Position numbers and translations under genes: made by a program | The notes under the pieces: generated by a model | What the model was told of the DNA's origin: nothing | What the model saw: only the letters and a program-made list of their open reading frames with translations | The model's database searches: none | In this document: piece after piece, positions 15,746 through 24,444 of the stretch | Numbering within the stretch: position 1 is the first letter of the stretch | How the letters are laid out: each line of letters opens with the position of its first letter | Assembly (NCBI RefSeq): GCF_028288225.1 | Contig: NZ_JAQBOC010000031.1 | Span: forward strand, 124,001 to 188,000 | Length of the DNA: 64,000 nt | Direction of reading: 5' to 3' | Source of the DNA: Mucilaginibacter sp. | GTDB taxonomy: Bacteria; Bacteroidota; Bacteroidia; Sphingobacteriales; Sphingobacteriaceae

Positions 15746-18151
15746 TTAATGTGCATACTTTCTTCTGCGCACATAATGTTGAAAAATAGCAAATATTACC
15801 AACAAACCCAAGGGCAAAGCAGTATTTATAACCTGCCAGTATAACTTTTCGCCCCTTATGCGGGCCCTGCTAAGCAGGCGGATCTTAATTTCCTTGTTCC
15901 GCAAGGCTATCAATCCCGAGTCGTCGGTCATATAATCTGCAATATTCAATAAAAGATTTTTATTGCCGAAATTTCGCTGCATATAATGATCGTATCCAAG
16001 CGGGTAGGGCGAGCCATCAACGCCTACCTGGTTTTTAAATACGTCGCCGTCACTTATCACTATCATTTTTGTGGGGATGCTTTGTGGCAGTATGGGTACA
16101 TTTTCATTTAAACCATCGGGCATTGGCCTGTTTTGAAAATCAGACTTGAATTTCCCTTCCAGCAGTACGGCAACAATTTTTGGTGTGCTTTGAAAATCTT
16201 TAGGGGTGGGTTCCTGCTCAAGCGCCTGCAGGGATAAGATATGCGGGGCATTTAATTTTTTATTATAGGGTGATGTTGTAAGCAGGACGGTTTTTTCAAC
16301 GTTTTTAACAGCGATGGTATCAATGGTGCTTGCAAATTCGCTCCGGATGGCATCAAGGTTTTTTACTATCGGATTTTTTGATTCAGCGATAAAAAGAGGG
16401 TAGTACAGCCATGGCAGCATCTGGATTTGTGCCTGCCCACCAACGTTACCGGTACTAACCGGGATCTGTGCACAGCTCATATCGGCAATCAGGTCGTAAT
16501 TTATGCGTACCCCGTAAGTAAACAGCTGATCGTCAATGTCCAGTTGTTTGGAGAACGACATCTGTTCGCCGCCATGCCCTCTCAAGCTGTCAAGCTCTGC
16601 GCTTACCTGGTCAATGGTCCACAACACCCTGCCGCCACGCATTATATACTGGTCTATCTTAAATTTTTCAATCTCGCTGAATTTTGCATCAGGCTTGGGG
16701 ATCACCAGCAGCCTCATCTTCATTAAAACACTAAGCGGAATGGTTTTAAGATCAATCCTGCCAACATTATACCCGTCTGATAATGATTTCATGGCATCAT
16801 TTAACTGCAGGTCGGTAAGTTCGTGGTGGCCTTCGGTAAAGCCAATTATAGGTTTGCCGCCGCTGGTAACCTTTTTTATGGCTGATGAAAAAGCGTATTC
16901 AAGGTTTTGAATGGAGTTATTTGCCACTTCTTCGTCTGATAGCCCTATGCGGGTCTGCAATAAATTAACCGCAACCTCCTTGTCTTCAAACTGTACCAGC
17001 GCTTCCGGGAATATCAGCATTTGCGAAACACCGTTATCAGTTCTTGCAGCACGATTTTCGCCCACAATTCCCCTGGTTTCAAGTGAATCATAAGCCTTTT
17101 TTTGCTCGTCATCTGCAAGATTCTTTATCGCAGCCATCGGATCAACAAAATCAAATTGTACGCGGTCATTACTATAGGCCCGCAGGTCAATAAGCATATC
17201 GCGGGTTGCCCTTTGCAACCTTTTTAAATCGGCAGGAAAATTATTGCCCTGTAAATAAACAGTAACCTTAACCGGGCCTTTAAGCCTTTTCATAATATCC
17301 CTTGTTACCGGTGTTATGGTAAAACGTTTCTCTTTAGTAAAATCAAAACGGGTAAATGTTAGGTTTGATAGTATGCCCAAAGCTACCAGGAAAATCAATG
17401 AGGTAATCAGGATCTTGTCTTTCAGCGGTTTTTGCCTTTGCCTGTTTAACACAAAAAGGGTTAAGCATATAAATAAGCAGGTAAGGATAATGAAATAAGC
17501 CAGATCGCGGGTATCCAGAACTCCCCGGCTAACAGATTGGTAATGCTCTGTAATGCCCAGGTATTGCAGGCTCAGGCTTTGCAGGGACAGCATCTGGCTC
17601 AGCGAATCAAATCCGCTATAAAAAAAGAAACAAAGAAATACGGCAATGGTAAAAGCAATTACCTGGTTTTTGCTTACTGACGATGCAAATAAACCAATGG
17701 CTGCGAAACTTGCCCCTAACAAAAACAGGCCAATATATGAGCCAATTACCCCGCCCGTATCTATATTGCCCTGTGGTGTACCCAATTGATAAACCGAATA
17801 GTAATAAACCAGCGTGGGCACTAAGGCAAACAGCACCTGCAGCACACAGGCAAGGTATTTGCCTAAAACAATTTGCCAGTCGGCCAGGGGGCGGGTGAGG
17901 AGTAGCTCAAAGGTTCCTTCCTTACGTTCTTCGGCCAATGACCGCATGGTTATTGCGGGGATTAAGAACATAAACAGGTAAGGGACAGTGCTAAAAAGGC
18001 TGTCGAGCGTAGCATAGCCGTAATCCAAAATGCCTGACTCCGGGAACACCCACAAAAACAGGCCCAACACTAATAAAAACACGCCAATAGTAACATATGC
18101 TACCAGAGAACTGAGGTAAGAAGTAATTTCTTTTTTGAGGATGCTAAGCAC
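15746..18151 (-). CDS. gldG: Fused GldF-GldG ABC transporter protein
   Basis: An 801-residue protein joining two parts that are separate genes in Flavobacterium johnsoniae. Residues 1-240 are an ABC-2 type permease like GldF, with about six membrane helices and the motif SLAEERKEGTFELLLTRPL. Residues 250-770 are GldG-like, a periplasmic Gldg/IFT52-type domain, and a last membrane helix lies at about 775-793 before RRRKYAH. With the ATPase at 6363 it would make a complete Gld transporter, needed for gliding in some species; here it could do another envelope task. The start is GTG at 18151 with no in-frame ATG upstream. It lies 34 bases upstream of dnaN and may be co-transcribed with it. Confidence 0.88.
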   Translation of the reverse strand: MLSILKKEITSYLSSLVAYVTIGVFLLVLGLFLWVFPESGILDYGYATLDSLFSTVPYLFMFLIPAITMRSLAEERKEGTFELLLTRPLADWQIVLGKYLACVLQVLFALVPTLVYYYSVYQLGTPQGNIDTGGVIGSYIGLFLLGASFAAIGLFASSVSKNQVIAFTIAVFLCFFFYSGFDSLSQMLSLQSLSLQYLGITEHYQSVSRGVLDTRDLAYFIILTCLFICLTLFVLNRQRQKPLKDKILITSLIFLVALGILSNLTFTRFDFTKEKRFTITPVTRDIMKRLKGPVKVTVYLQGNNFPADLKRLQRATRDMLIDLRAYSNDRVQFDFVDPMAAIKNLADDEQKKAYDSLETRGIVGENRAARTDNGVSQMLIFPEALVQFEDKEVAVNLLQTRIGLSDEEVANNSIQNLEYAFSSAIKKVTSGGKPIIGFTEGHHELTDLQLNDAMKSLSDGYNVGRIDLKTIPLSVLMKMRLLVIPKPDAKFSEIEKFKIDQYIMRGGRVLWTIDQVSAELDSLRGHGGEQMSFSKQLDIDDQLFTYGVRINYDLIADMSCAQIPVSTGNVGGQAQIQMLPWLYYPLFIAESKNPIVKNLDAIRSEFASTIDTIAVKNVEKTVLLTTSPYNKKLNAPHILSLQALEQEPTPKDFQSTPKIVAVLLEGKFKSDFQNRPMPDGLNENVPILPQSIPTKMIVISDGDVFKNQVGVDGSPYPLGYDHYMQRNFGNKNLLLNIADYMTDDSGLIALRNKEIKIRLLSRARIRGEKLYWQVINTALPLGLLVIFAIFQHYVRRRKYAH

Positions 18152-18251
18152 TTGTATGTTCAGTGATGAATGCCGAAATTACATAATAATGTGTTAAAGC
18201 AAAACGGTAATATGCAGTTTTATTGTGAGTGATAAATCAAAGGATCGGAAT

Positions 18252-18824
18252 TTATTTGGTGTCTTTTTTCTTTTTATCGGCCGGAAATGTTGGCCCGAAA
18301 CGATAGGCCAGGCGTAAAGCTGCCTGGTTGTTATTACCGCTGCTTTGAACCCGGCTTTCAAATCTTAACCCAACGTCAATTGTGCTTTTGTGTTTGTTTG
18401 TAGGGGCCGAAAAGCCAATAGCGGGCGAGTATATAAAGGCAGATGATGATCTGGTATAATCGCTGTTAATATTCTGGGAGAAGCCGGCATCCCCTTCAAA
18501 ATATGCTATTCTGGTAAAATAATACCTGGCGCCTAATTCAACCGGTATAAATTTCTCAGCACTTAAATTTAACGGCCCATTATAATCTAACCTAACTAAA
18601 TACTCCGTAAAACCTACTGTTGCTGTTAAATTAAATTTAGGAGAAACTACAGGTATTTCCAGCTTAACAGAAGCCCCGATAACTGAACCATAGTAACTGG
18701 AAAGGTTACCTGTTGTTAATCCATATTCGCCACCAATACTAACGTGGGGCTTCATGGTAACCTGTGCAAAAGCACCTAACGAACAAATTATAGAGATAAC
18801 TAAGAAAGGTAAAACTTTTTTCAT
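18252..18824 (-). CDS. Small outer-membrane beta-barrel protein (paralog 2 of 4)
   Basis: A 190-residue protein with a signal peptide (1-20, ending AFAQ) and strands typical of a small outer-membrane barrel. It shares FIPVELGARYY, YSPAIGFSAP, VGLRFESR and AALRLAYRFG with the paralogs at 7679, 19694 and 21693. It differs in carrying a short lysine-rich tail (DKKKKDTK) after the last strand, which is unusual because the terminal aromatic residue normally acts as the BAM signal. It is alone on the minus strand, downstream of nothing obvious. Function unknown. Confidence 0.75.
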   Translation of the reverse strand: MKKVLPFLVISIICSLGAFAQVTMKPHVSIGGEYGLTTGNLSSYYGSVIGASVKLEIPVVSPKFNLTATVGFTEYLVRLDYNGPLNLSAEKFIPVELGARYYFTRIAYFEGDAGFSQNINSDYTRSSSAFIYSPAIGFSAPTNKHKSTIDVGLRFESRVQSSGNNNQAALRLAYRFGPTFPADKKKKDTK

Positions 18825-18988
18825 ATTTAAAATAGCCTTGTAAAGCTATAAACATAAATAGATTTATAAACTTTTATTTAAAGATGCTTTAATTAAAGAC
18901 TAATTACCTGTACAATGTCATAAAGCATCTTTGTTGCGATAGAAAGCGGATGGATACATAAATTTGATTTTATTATAACTATTTGTTA

Positions 18989-19630
18989 ATGTATAGGATC
19001 GCTATCATATTGCTTCTTCTTTTAAAAATAACCAATGTTTCAGCACAAACAGAGTGGAAGCTTAAAAATGAAAAAAACGGAATAAAAGTTTACACCAGTG
19101 AAGTAACCGGCTCGAAATTTAAGGCAATTAAAGTTGATTGTGAGCTGCGGGCAACCTTATCGCAAATTGTTAAAGTACTTCTTGATATAAAAGGCTGCCC
19201 CGAATGGCTTTATCATACCAAATTATGCGTGCTTATAAAACAGGTTTCCCCATCTGAACTATATTACTATTCTGAAATAAGTATTCCCTGGCCTGCCCAA
19301 AACCGTGATTTTGTAGCACACCTGAAGGTTTATCAAAACGCAGAAACCAAAGTGGTAACCATTCATGGCCCTGCAGTGCCCGGTTTTGTGCCCGTAAAGG
19401 ATGGCATTGTGCGGGTACAATCATCAAAAGGTTTATGGATTATTACGCCTTTAACAAATAATAGGATAAAGGTGGTATATACATTACAGCTTGATCCCGG
19501 TGGCAACATCCCGGCCTGGCTGGTAAATCTTTTCGCAGCCGAAGGCCCAATGAAAAGCTTCCAGGGTTTACTGCTACAACTTAAAAAACCTGCTTACCAG
19601 AACGCGGAGCTGGAGTTTATTAAGGATTGA
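18989..19630 (+). CDS. START domain-containing protein
   Basis: A 213-residue protein with a signal peptide (about 1-18, ending VSAQ) and one START-like lipid-binding domain. The pattern WKLKNEKNGIKVYTSEV at the start, YYYSEISIPWPAQNRDFV in the middle and LDPGGNIPAWLVNLFAAEGPMKSFQ at the end is typical of StAR-related proteins of Bacteroidota. START domains bind hydrophobic ligands such as lipids or sterols in a deep pocket. The signal peptide points to the periplasm, where it might shuttle lipids. I begin at ATG 18989 rather than at TTG 18983. It is convergent with the beta-barrel gene at 19694. Confidence 0.85.
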   Translation: MYRIAIILLLLLKITNVSAQTEWKLKNEKNGIKVYTSEVTGSKFKAIKVDCELRATLSQIVKVLLDIKGCPEWLYHTKLCVLIKQVSPSELYYYSEISIPWPAQNRDFVAHLKVYQNAETKVVTIHGPAVPGFVPVKDGIVRVQSSKGLWIITPLTNNRIKVVYTLQLDPGGNIPAWLVNLFAAEGPMKSFQGLLLQLKKPAYQNAELEFIKD

Positions 19631-19655
19631 TCGTGCCGATTTAAAAACAAAATGA

Positions 19656-19676
19656 CCGGGAATTACCCCGGCCTTT
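19656..19676 (+). terminator. Weak terminator between convergent genes
   Basis: CCGGG (19656-19660) pairs with CCCGG (19667-19671), followed by CCTTTATAA. The stem is short and the T-run poor. Confidence 0.4.
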
Positions 19677-19693
19677 ATAATTATTTATCCTAA

Positions 19694-20215
19694 TTAAAAC
19701 CTGTATGCCAGCCTTAATGCTACCTGGTTTATAGTGCCATTATGCGACCATCCTTCATAACGAGCGCCTATGTCAACGCTGTCAACCCAGGTGTAGCCAA
19801 TACCGGGAGCATAAGCAATAGCGTTCCCGCCGCCACTTTCTGTTGAAAATACAACGCCTCCCTGGGCTTCACCATAAAAGCCACCACTAACGTAGTATTT
19901 AATACCTGCTTTTACCGGGACAAAGCCTTCACCTGATTTATCTATACCAAATGCTTTTAATATATCTCTGTAATCGCTTTTATATATGAAATTTGTATAC
20001 CCGGCTGAAACTGTAATGAAAACCGCACCAGCAATAGGATAGTCATATTTTAAGGATGCACCTAATGCTACAGAAGAAATGTCTGCTGTAAGTGCACCAA
20101 AAGGAACGCCGGCTTCAAAACCTACACTAAATTTGCCGCTATTTGGTGTTGTTTGCGCTAAAGCTGAAACGACAGTTAAGCCTAAAATGGCCAATGAGAA
20201 TAGGATTTTTTTCAT
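19694..20215 (-). CDS. Small outer-membrane beta-barrel protein (paralog 3 of 4)
   Basis: A 173-residue protein with signal peptide (1-20, ending ALAQ) and a small beta-barrel pattern ending in the aromatic strand ALRLAYRF. It is closest to the gene at 21693: both have FVPVKAG-type, FSTESGGG, YAPGIGYT and RYEGWSH blocks, with differences spread over the whole length rather than clustered. A duplication that has since diverged is likely. It is separated from its closest relative by a plus-strand hydrolase gene. Function unknown; likely an outer-membrane structural or stress protein. Confidence 0.75.
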   Translation of the reverse strand: MKKILFSLAILGLTVVSALAQTTPNSGKFSVGFEAGVPFGALTADISSVALGASLKYDYPIAGAVFITVSAGYTNFIYKSDYRDILKAFGIDKSGEGFVPVKAGIKYYVSGGFYGEAQGGVVFSTESGGGNAIAYAPGIGYTWVDSVDIGARYEGWSHNGTINQVALRLAYRF

Positions 20216-20540
20216 TTTAAATTGATAATGTTTAAGTTACACAAAGCAGCAAGCCTGGATTGCAATTGTGTTTATTGACACATGTAGCCGGGCGTTTGTT
20301 ACAAGCCAGCAAAAATAGTGGAAATTTTATCACCGGATTAATAAAGGGTAAATAAAAATAATGTAAGTCTTTAGTTCCAAGTCAAAAGTCAGTCTTTATT
20401 GCTATCAGGAAGAAATTTACAGATCAATCCAGGCTATGGACTATCGACTTAAAAAAATGTTTTTCACCCCCTTATTTTGGCATATATGCACCCGTTTTGT
20501 TTATGATTCAGATGGTACATTTATCCTGATAAATTTAAGC
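20216..20540. other. Intergenic region with word repeats, no gene seen
   Basis: These 325 bases show no supported gene. Around 20370-20400 the words AGTCTTT and AAGTCAAAAGTC recur, and at 20431-20451 the words GGCTATGGACTATCGACTT match the element before folC (49375-49395). Confidence 0.5.
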
Positions 20541-21320
20541 ATGGAAAAAGTAAATTCAAAAGACGGAACTGTTATAACTTATAACCGGGCAGGTGCGGGG
20601 CACCCGCTTATAATGGTTGACGGTGCTTTTTGCAGCAGTATAATGGGACCGTCAATTGAAGGCGTTCCCCTGTTTGCGCAACATTTTGATGTGATAAGTT
20701 ATGACAGGCGTGGAAGGAATGAAAGCGGCGATACAAAGCCTTATGCGGTAGAACGGGAAATAGAAGACCTTGATGCATTAATCAATGTGACTGGTGGGGC
20801 GGCTTATGTTTTTGGTCATTCATCTGGCGCTGCCCTTGCGCTTTCTGCAACGGCGGCCGGTCTTAACATTACCAAACTTGCCTTGTATGAACCGCCTTAC
20901 TATACCGGGAATGATAAAATAATACCGGCAGATGCAGAGGAGCAACTAAAAACCATGATAGCGGCAGACAAACGGAGCGATGCGGTAAAATTCTTTCTGA
21001 AGGATCTTATAGGTATCCCGGCAATAGTTGTTTTTATTATGCGGCTTTTACCTGTATGGAAAAAGCTAAAGGCTATAGCCCATACAACGCCGTATGATAT
21101 TGCCATTTTGGATAACTTTAGGTTCCCTTTTGAAAAAGCGGCATCTATAAAAATACCTGTATTGCTTTCGGGCGGTGATAAAAGCCAGGTTATGTTGCAG
21201 CATAGCGTTCAAAAACTGGCAGAAGTGATGCCTAACAGCACACTTAAAATACTGAAAGGACAAGATCATTCCGCATCAATGAAGGTGATTGCACCCGTTG
21301 TGATAGAATTTTTAAAATAG
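20541..21320 (+). CDS. Alpha/beta hydrolase
   Basis: A 259-residue cytoplasmic alpha/beta hydrolase. The oxyanion region is in LIMVDGAF, the strand-turn YDRRGRNESGD follows, and the nucleophile elbow is G-H-S-S-G (near residue 97, in YVFGHSSGAAL). The acid lies near LLSGGDKS and the catalytic His in KGQDHSAS near the C-terminus. The cap is helical. I start at ATG 20541 (MEKVNSKDGT); the longer frame to 20436 crosses word-repeat sequence and adds a segment unlike the family. The substrate cannot be told. It lies between two beta-barrel paralogs on the opposite strand. Confidence 0.85.
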   Translation: MEKVNSKDGTVITYNRAGAGHPLIMVDGAFCSSIMGPSIEGVPLFAQHFDVISYDRRGRNESGDTKPYAVEREIEDLDALINVTGGAAYVFGHSSGAALALSATAAGLNITKLALYEPPYYTGNDKIIPADAEEQLKTMIAADKRSDAVKFFLKDLIGIPAIVVFIMRLLPVWKKLKAIAHTTPYDIAILDNFRFPFEKAASIKIPVLLSGGDKSQVMLQHSVQKLAEVMPNSTLKILKGQDHSASMKVIAPVVIEFLK

Positions 21321-21692
21321 TGAGATAAGTGCCTGTTAACATATCTACCTAAAACTCAATATTACTGTTTTGCCCAAAATGCTCTCCAGCAAGCCTGTTA
21401 TAACTATTGAGCTGATAAGGATAAACAGGATGCGGTTGCCAAAGCGGCTTGCTATTCGGGGATGAGATTAGAGGTTAGTGACCAGAGGTTAAGTATTTTA
21501 GCTCGAGGGCAAGTAAACAGAAAGGAAAACTAATCTTTAACCGATCTCTAACCTCCGATCACTAATCTCTCTCAATAATATATACAAATAAAAAGAGCAG
21601 ATGTTAATCTGCTCTATATTTAAAATTAAATTATGTTGTAGTTGCGGCAAATTAGATGTCCTTAAAACCCTACAACATTTAAAACCAATAAA
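21321..21692. repeat. Intergenic region with word-type inverted repeat
   Basis: No gene is seen in these 372 bases. 21475-21491 (TTAGTGACCAGAGGTTA) pairs with 21549-21565 with two mismatches, inside a longer set of GAGGTTAG/CTAACCTC words. The same words occur at 22339-22436. The terminator at 21588-21615 lies to the right. Confidence 0.7.
21588..21615 (-). terminator. Terminator of the beta-barrel gene at 21693
   Basis: AGAGCAGAT (21594-21602) pairs perfectly with ATCTGCTCT (21607-21615) over the loop GTTA; the A-run before it reads as T on the minus strand. An almost identical hairpin lies on the other side of the gene at 22300-22321. Confidence 0.8.
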
Positions 21693-22205
21693 TTATTTAA
21701 AATAGTAAGCCAAACGTAATGCTACCTGGCCAATTGTACCATCATGCGACCAGCCTTCGTACCGAATGCCTGCTTCAAAGCCACTATCAAAAGTATAACC
21801 AATGCCCGGTGCATAAAGAAATGCTGTTCCGCCGCCGCTTTCTGTTGAAAATGCTGCACCTATCTGTCCTTCTCCAAAAAATCCCTCTCCGTTAAAATAG
21901 TATTTTAATCCTGCCTTTACTGGTATAAAACCATTGGATGATTTAAAGCCGGCATTTTTAAACTCACTTTTTACAAGCAGGGCAGTATAACCGGCAGATA
22001 TGGTAAAAAAGGTGCTTGTTGCTATTGGCAAATCATATTTAATTGAACCGCCAATGCCAAAATTGTAAAAATCACTTGCACTACCCGTTGGTATACCCGC
22101 ATCAACACCAATACTAAATTTACCGCTTTCTGATTTGCTTGTTTGTGCAAAACTGCTATATGCTGTTACTCCCAGCACCAATAGCGCTAATAGAACTTTT
22201 TTCAT
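21693..22205 (-). CDS. Small outer-membrane beta-barrel protein (paralog 4 of 4)
   Basis: A 170-residue protein with a signal peptide (MKKVLLALLVLGVTAYSSFAQ region) and a barrel pattern ending in ALRLAYYFK. The blocks FIPVKAGLKYY, FSTESGGG, YAPGIGYT and RYEGWSHDGTI match paralog 19694 closely. I take ATG 22205 as start; the frame runs on to 22241 but the added residues are not part of a signal peptide. The gene is bracketed by two near-identical hairpin terminators with GAGCAGA stems, at 21594-21615 and 22300-22321, as if it were one cassette. Function unknown. Confidence 0.75.
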   Translation of the reverse strand: MKKVLLALLVLGVTAYSSFAQTSKSESGKFSIGVDAGIPTGSASDFYNFGIGGSIKYDLPIATSTFFTISAGYTALLVKSEFKNAGFKSSNGFIPVKAGLKYYFNGEGFFGEGQIGAAFSTESGGGTAFLYAPGIGYTFDSGFEAGIRYEGWSHDGTIGQVALRLAYYFK

Positions 22206-22299
22206 AAATAAAGGGTTTAAATTGGTTAATAATATTATCAATATATAAAATTAATAATAATTATTATTAAACCTGATTATCAATGATATATAAACAAAA

Positions 22300-22325
22300 A
22301 GAGCAGATATTATTCTGCTCTTTTA
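22300..22325 (-). terminator. Terminator of osmC-like gene (bidirectional hairpin)
   Basis: AGAGCAGA (22300-22307) pairs with TCTGCTCT (22314-22321) across a 6-base loop, with A-run before and T-run after. Its stem is the same as that of the hairpin at 21594-21615. Confidence 0.75.
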
Positions 22326-22338
22326 ATAAGTTGATTAT

Positions 22339-22436
22339 AGTGATCAGAGGTTAAAGATTAGTTAGGAAACAATTAAAAATTTAACATTACAACCTTTAAC
22401 TAATCTCTACCTCTGTCTCTAGTCTCTACTCGTAAG
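22339..22436. repeat. Word-type inverted repeat downstream of osmC-like gene
   Basis: AGATTAGTTA (22355-22364) pairs perfectly with TAACTAATCT (22397-22406), and AGAGGT/ACCTCT words lie outside it. It reaches into the last codons of the OsmC gene (stop at 22426) and uses the same words as 21475-21565. Confidence 0.7.
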
Positions 22437-22845
22437 AGACATTCAAAGTAATAGGCACACTCAACGCCTTTGAAACAATGCAGTTTGCTTTTGCACCTTC
22501 GGCGATTGTTTTAAATTGTTCTTCGCTTACGCCTTCAATTATTGCTCCTGTTAAGTTCAAAATAATACCGGTAATAGAAAGGGCCTGCATATCCAGGTCT
22601 AAAACCGCATCGGTGCTTAAATCATTAGGGGTAAAGCCTGCCTGGCTTAGGGCCGCACCTACGGCCATAGTGAAACAGCCTGCATGTGCTGCTGCAATCA
22701 ACTCTTCCGGGTTTGTGCCAACTCCGTCCTGGAAACGGGTTTTAAATGAATACTGTGTGTTGTTTAGTGTGGTACTTTGGGTGGTAATTTCTCCCTTACC
22801 TTCGGTTAAAGTGCCATTCCAATGGGCATGTGCTGTACGTTTCAT
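22426..22845 (-). CDS. OsmC family peroxiredoxin-like protein
   Basis: A 139-residue protein of the OsmC/Ohr superfamily, thiol peroxidases that reduce organic hydroperoxides in the cytoplasm. The two redox cysteines are C57 (AAAHAGCFTM) and C122 (KANCIVSKAL), and the TNPEELIAAAHAGC block is the OsmC hallmark. The length is normal for OsmC. It is followed upstream by engB on the same strand with a 14-base gap, so the two may be co-transcribed. Osmotic or oxidative induction is known for E. coli OsmC, but nothing in the sequence shows regulation here. Confidence 0.92.
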   Translation of the reverse strand: MKRTAHAHWNGTLTEGKGEITTQSTTLNNTQYSFKTRFQDGVGTNPEELIAAAHAGCFTMAVGAALSQAGFTPNDLSTDAVLDLDMQALSITGIILNLTGAIIEGVSEEQFKTIAEGAKANCIVSKALSVPITLNVSYE

Positions 22846-22859
22846 AGTGTCAGTTTTTG

Positions 22860-23477
22860 TTAAAAGTTTATTTCAGGTATTGTAAATTGCTGGTTTATCT
22901 GGCTGATGAAAGCTAAAACCTCATCATGCCCAAGCTGTGTTTCGGCAGATGTTAAAAAATGTTTCGGCACTTCCTCAAAAGTAGCTAAAAGGGCCTTGCG
23001 GAACTTAGCGATATTCTGATCTGTTTTTATTGATGATTGTTTATCGGCCTTGGTAAATGCCAATACAAACGACAAGCCTTTTTCGCCAAGCCAGTTACAA
23101 AATTCAATGTCTATTTTTTGAGGTTCAAGGCGACTGTCAATCAATACCAGTACGCATTGCAGGCTTTCGCGCTTATCTAAATAGGTATGTATAAACTTGC
23201 TCCAGTCGGCTTTTTTGCTTTTTGATGCTCTTGCATAACCATAGCCCGGCAGATCGACAATATACCAGCTATCGTTTATCAGGAAATGGTTTATCAACTG
23301 TGTTTTACCGGGTGTTTGCGAGGTTTTTGCCAAGCCCTTTTTGCCGGCCAGCATATTTATTAATGATGACTTACCTACGTTTGACCGCCCGATAAAAGCA
23401 TACTCCGCCTTTACCGGAGGCGGCAGCTTGGAGATCTGGGTGTTGCTGCAAATAAATTCGGCTGATTTTACGATCAT
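22860..23477 (-). CDS. engB: Ribosome biogenesis GTPase EngB (YihA/YsxC)
   Basis: A 205-residue essential GTPase of large-subunit ribosome assembly. The G1 loop GRSNVGKSS (near 31-39), G3 DLPGYG (near 76-81) and G4 TKAD (near 142-145) are all present, and the G2 region TSQTPGKTQLINHF is typical. Length is normal. A TACCTTTG box ends four bases before its ATG. It precedes the osmC-like gene by 14 bases in the same direction. There is little doubt about the assignment. Confidence 0.96.
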   Translation of the reverse strand: MIVKSAEFICSNTQISKLPPPVKAEYAFIGRSNVGKSSLINMLAGKKGLAKTSQTPGKTQLINHFLINDSWYIVDLPGYGYARASKSKKADWSKFIHTYLDKRESLQCVLVLIDSRLEPQKIDIEFCNWLGEKGLSFVLAFTKADKQSSIKTDQNIAKFRKALLATFEEVPKHFLTSAETQLGHDEVLAFISQINQQFTIPEINF

Positions 23478-23481
23478 ACAA

Positions 23482-23489
23482 CAAAGGTA
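23482..23489 (-). promoter_or_regulatory. Candidate -7 box four bases before engB
   Basis: TACCTTTG on the minus strand is followed by TTGT and the engB ATG. Transcription from this box would give a transcript with virtually no leader. Upstream lie the GAGATATGAGA words (23500-23531) and no clear TTTG. Confidence 0.45.
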
Positions 23490-23499
23490 GCTTTTTTAG

Positions 23500-23531
23500 A
23501 TTTGAGATGGGAGATATGAGATATGAGACAG
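23500..23531. repeat. GAGATATGAGA-type word repeat upstream of engB
   Basis: Tandem words GATTTGAGAT, GGGAGATATGAG and ATATGAGA. The same words occur at 32078-32104 and, inverted, at 6313-6348 and 55630-55660. Confidence 0.65.
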
Positions 23532-23625
23532 GAATAAATTATCTTTATAGAAATTGATTTTACAATCATTAAACAAAAGAAGATCAGAATTGTCTGTAAA
23601 TTTGATGTTTAAACATTTAATTAAA

Positions 23626-24111
23626 ATGGAAGATTATAAAATACCTGCCCAAACCCGCATAGGCCATGTGCATTTAAAGGTAAGTGATCTGCAAAAGTCA
23701 TTGGATTTTTATAGCGGCCTGTTGGGCTTCGAAAAGATGATGATGTATGGCGATCAGGCTGCGTTTATATCTGCAGGTGGGTATCATCATCATATAGGTT
23801 TAAATACCTGGCAAAGTAAAGGCGCGCCGCCTGCACCTGAATATGCTCCGGGTTTATTCCATACGGCTATTTTGTATCCCGAACGGAAAGACCTTGCGGT
23901 TATATTACAACGGATAATAGATGCCAAATACCCTATAACGGGGGCATCAGATCATGGTGTATCAGAGGCTATTTATTTGGATGACCCTGATGGTAACGGC
24001 GTTGAGCTGTACTGGGACAAGCCCCGTGAGCTTTGGCCGCATGATGAAAACGGTGAGCTTACCATGTTTACTAAACGGCTGGATATTGAAGGGTTGCTGG
24101 CTGTTGTTTGA
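23626..24111 (+). CDS. VOC family protein, CatE-like ring-cleavage dioxygenase fold
   Basis: A 161-residue vicinal oxygen chelate protein. The opening TRIGHVHLKVSDLQKSLDFY supplies a first metal-binding His, LFHTAILYP a second, and GNGVELYWDKP the Glu, the three-ligand set typical of catechol 2,3-dioxygenase-like VOC proteins. The full CatE protein has two such modules and about 280 residues; this one has a single full module. I start at ATG 23626 (MEDYKIPAQ), because the frame upstream is unlike the family. Substrate unknown. It stands alone and is divergent from engB. Confidence 0.85.
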   Translation: MEDYKIPAQTRIGHVHLKVSDLQKSLDFYSGLLGFEKMMMYGDQAAFISAGGYHHHIGLNTWQSKGAPPAPEYAPGLFHTAILYPERKDLAVILQRIIDAKYPITGASDHGVSEAIYLDDPDGNGVELYWDKPRELWPHDENGELTMFTKRLDIEGLLAVV

Positions 24112-24444
24112 ACCATGATTGCTATGATTTCTAAACCTGGCAACCTTTAAATGGAGGAAGTAATAAAGCATGACCAAGGTTTCATTACTGGTAAAATTGC
24201 AAACAGGGATTGAAATGATGTTAAGAGAGAATTAGAAAGCTTATATTGTTAGGATTGAATTTCCATCAACAATCATGGTCAAAAATAGGTTGCTGAACGG
24301 TTAACAAACAAGCCTGATCCCCCACTTTATTCTGAAATAATCACCTCTTCCATTGTTACATTCGGCACTTTACGTTTTCAATAAATTTAAGTACGTTTGG
24401 GGAAACTGATTTCGAGTAATTAAACTGATCTTACTATTTAAAAA
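24112..24444. other. Intergenic region, nothing recognised
   Basis: These 333 bases between the VOC gene and the permease show no gene, no strong hairpin and no clear promoter boxes. Confidence 0.5.

Noticed and set aside
6363..18151. Evidence for gliding motility
   Set aside because: Only GldA-like and GldFG components are present in the window; the core type IX secretion and gliding genes are absent here, so motility cannot be concluded.
24112..24444. Hidden RNA gene in the 333-base spacer
   Set aside because: No strong hairpin, terminator or promoter boxes could be made out.
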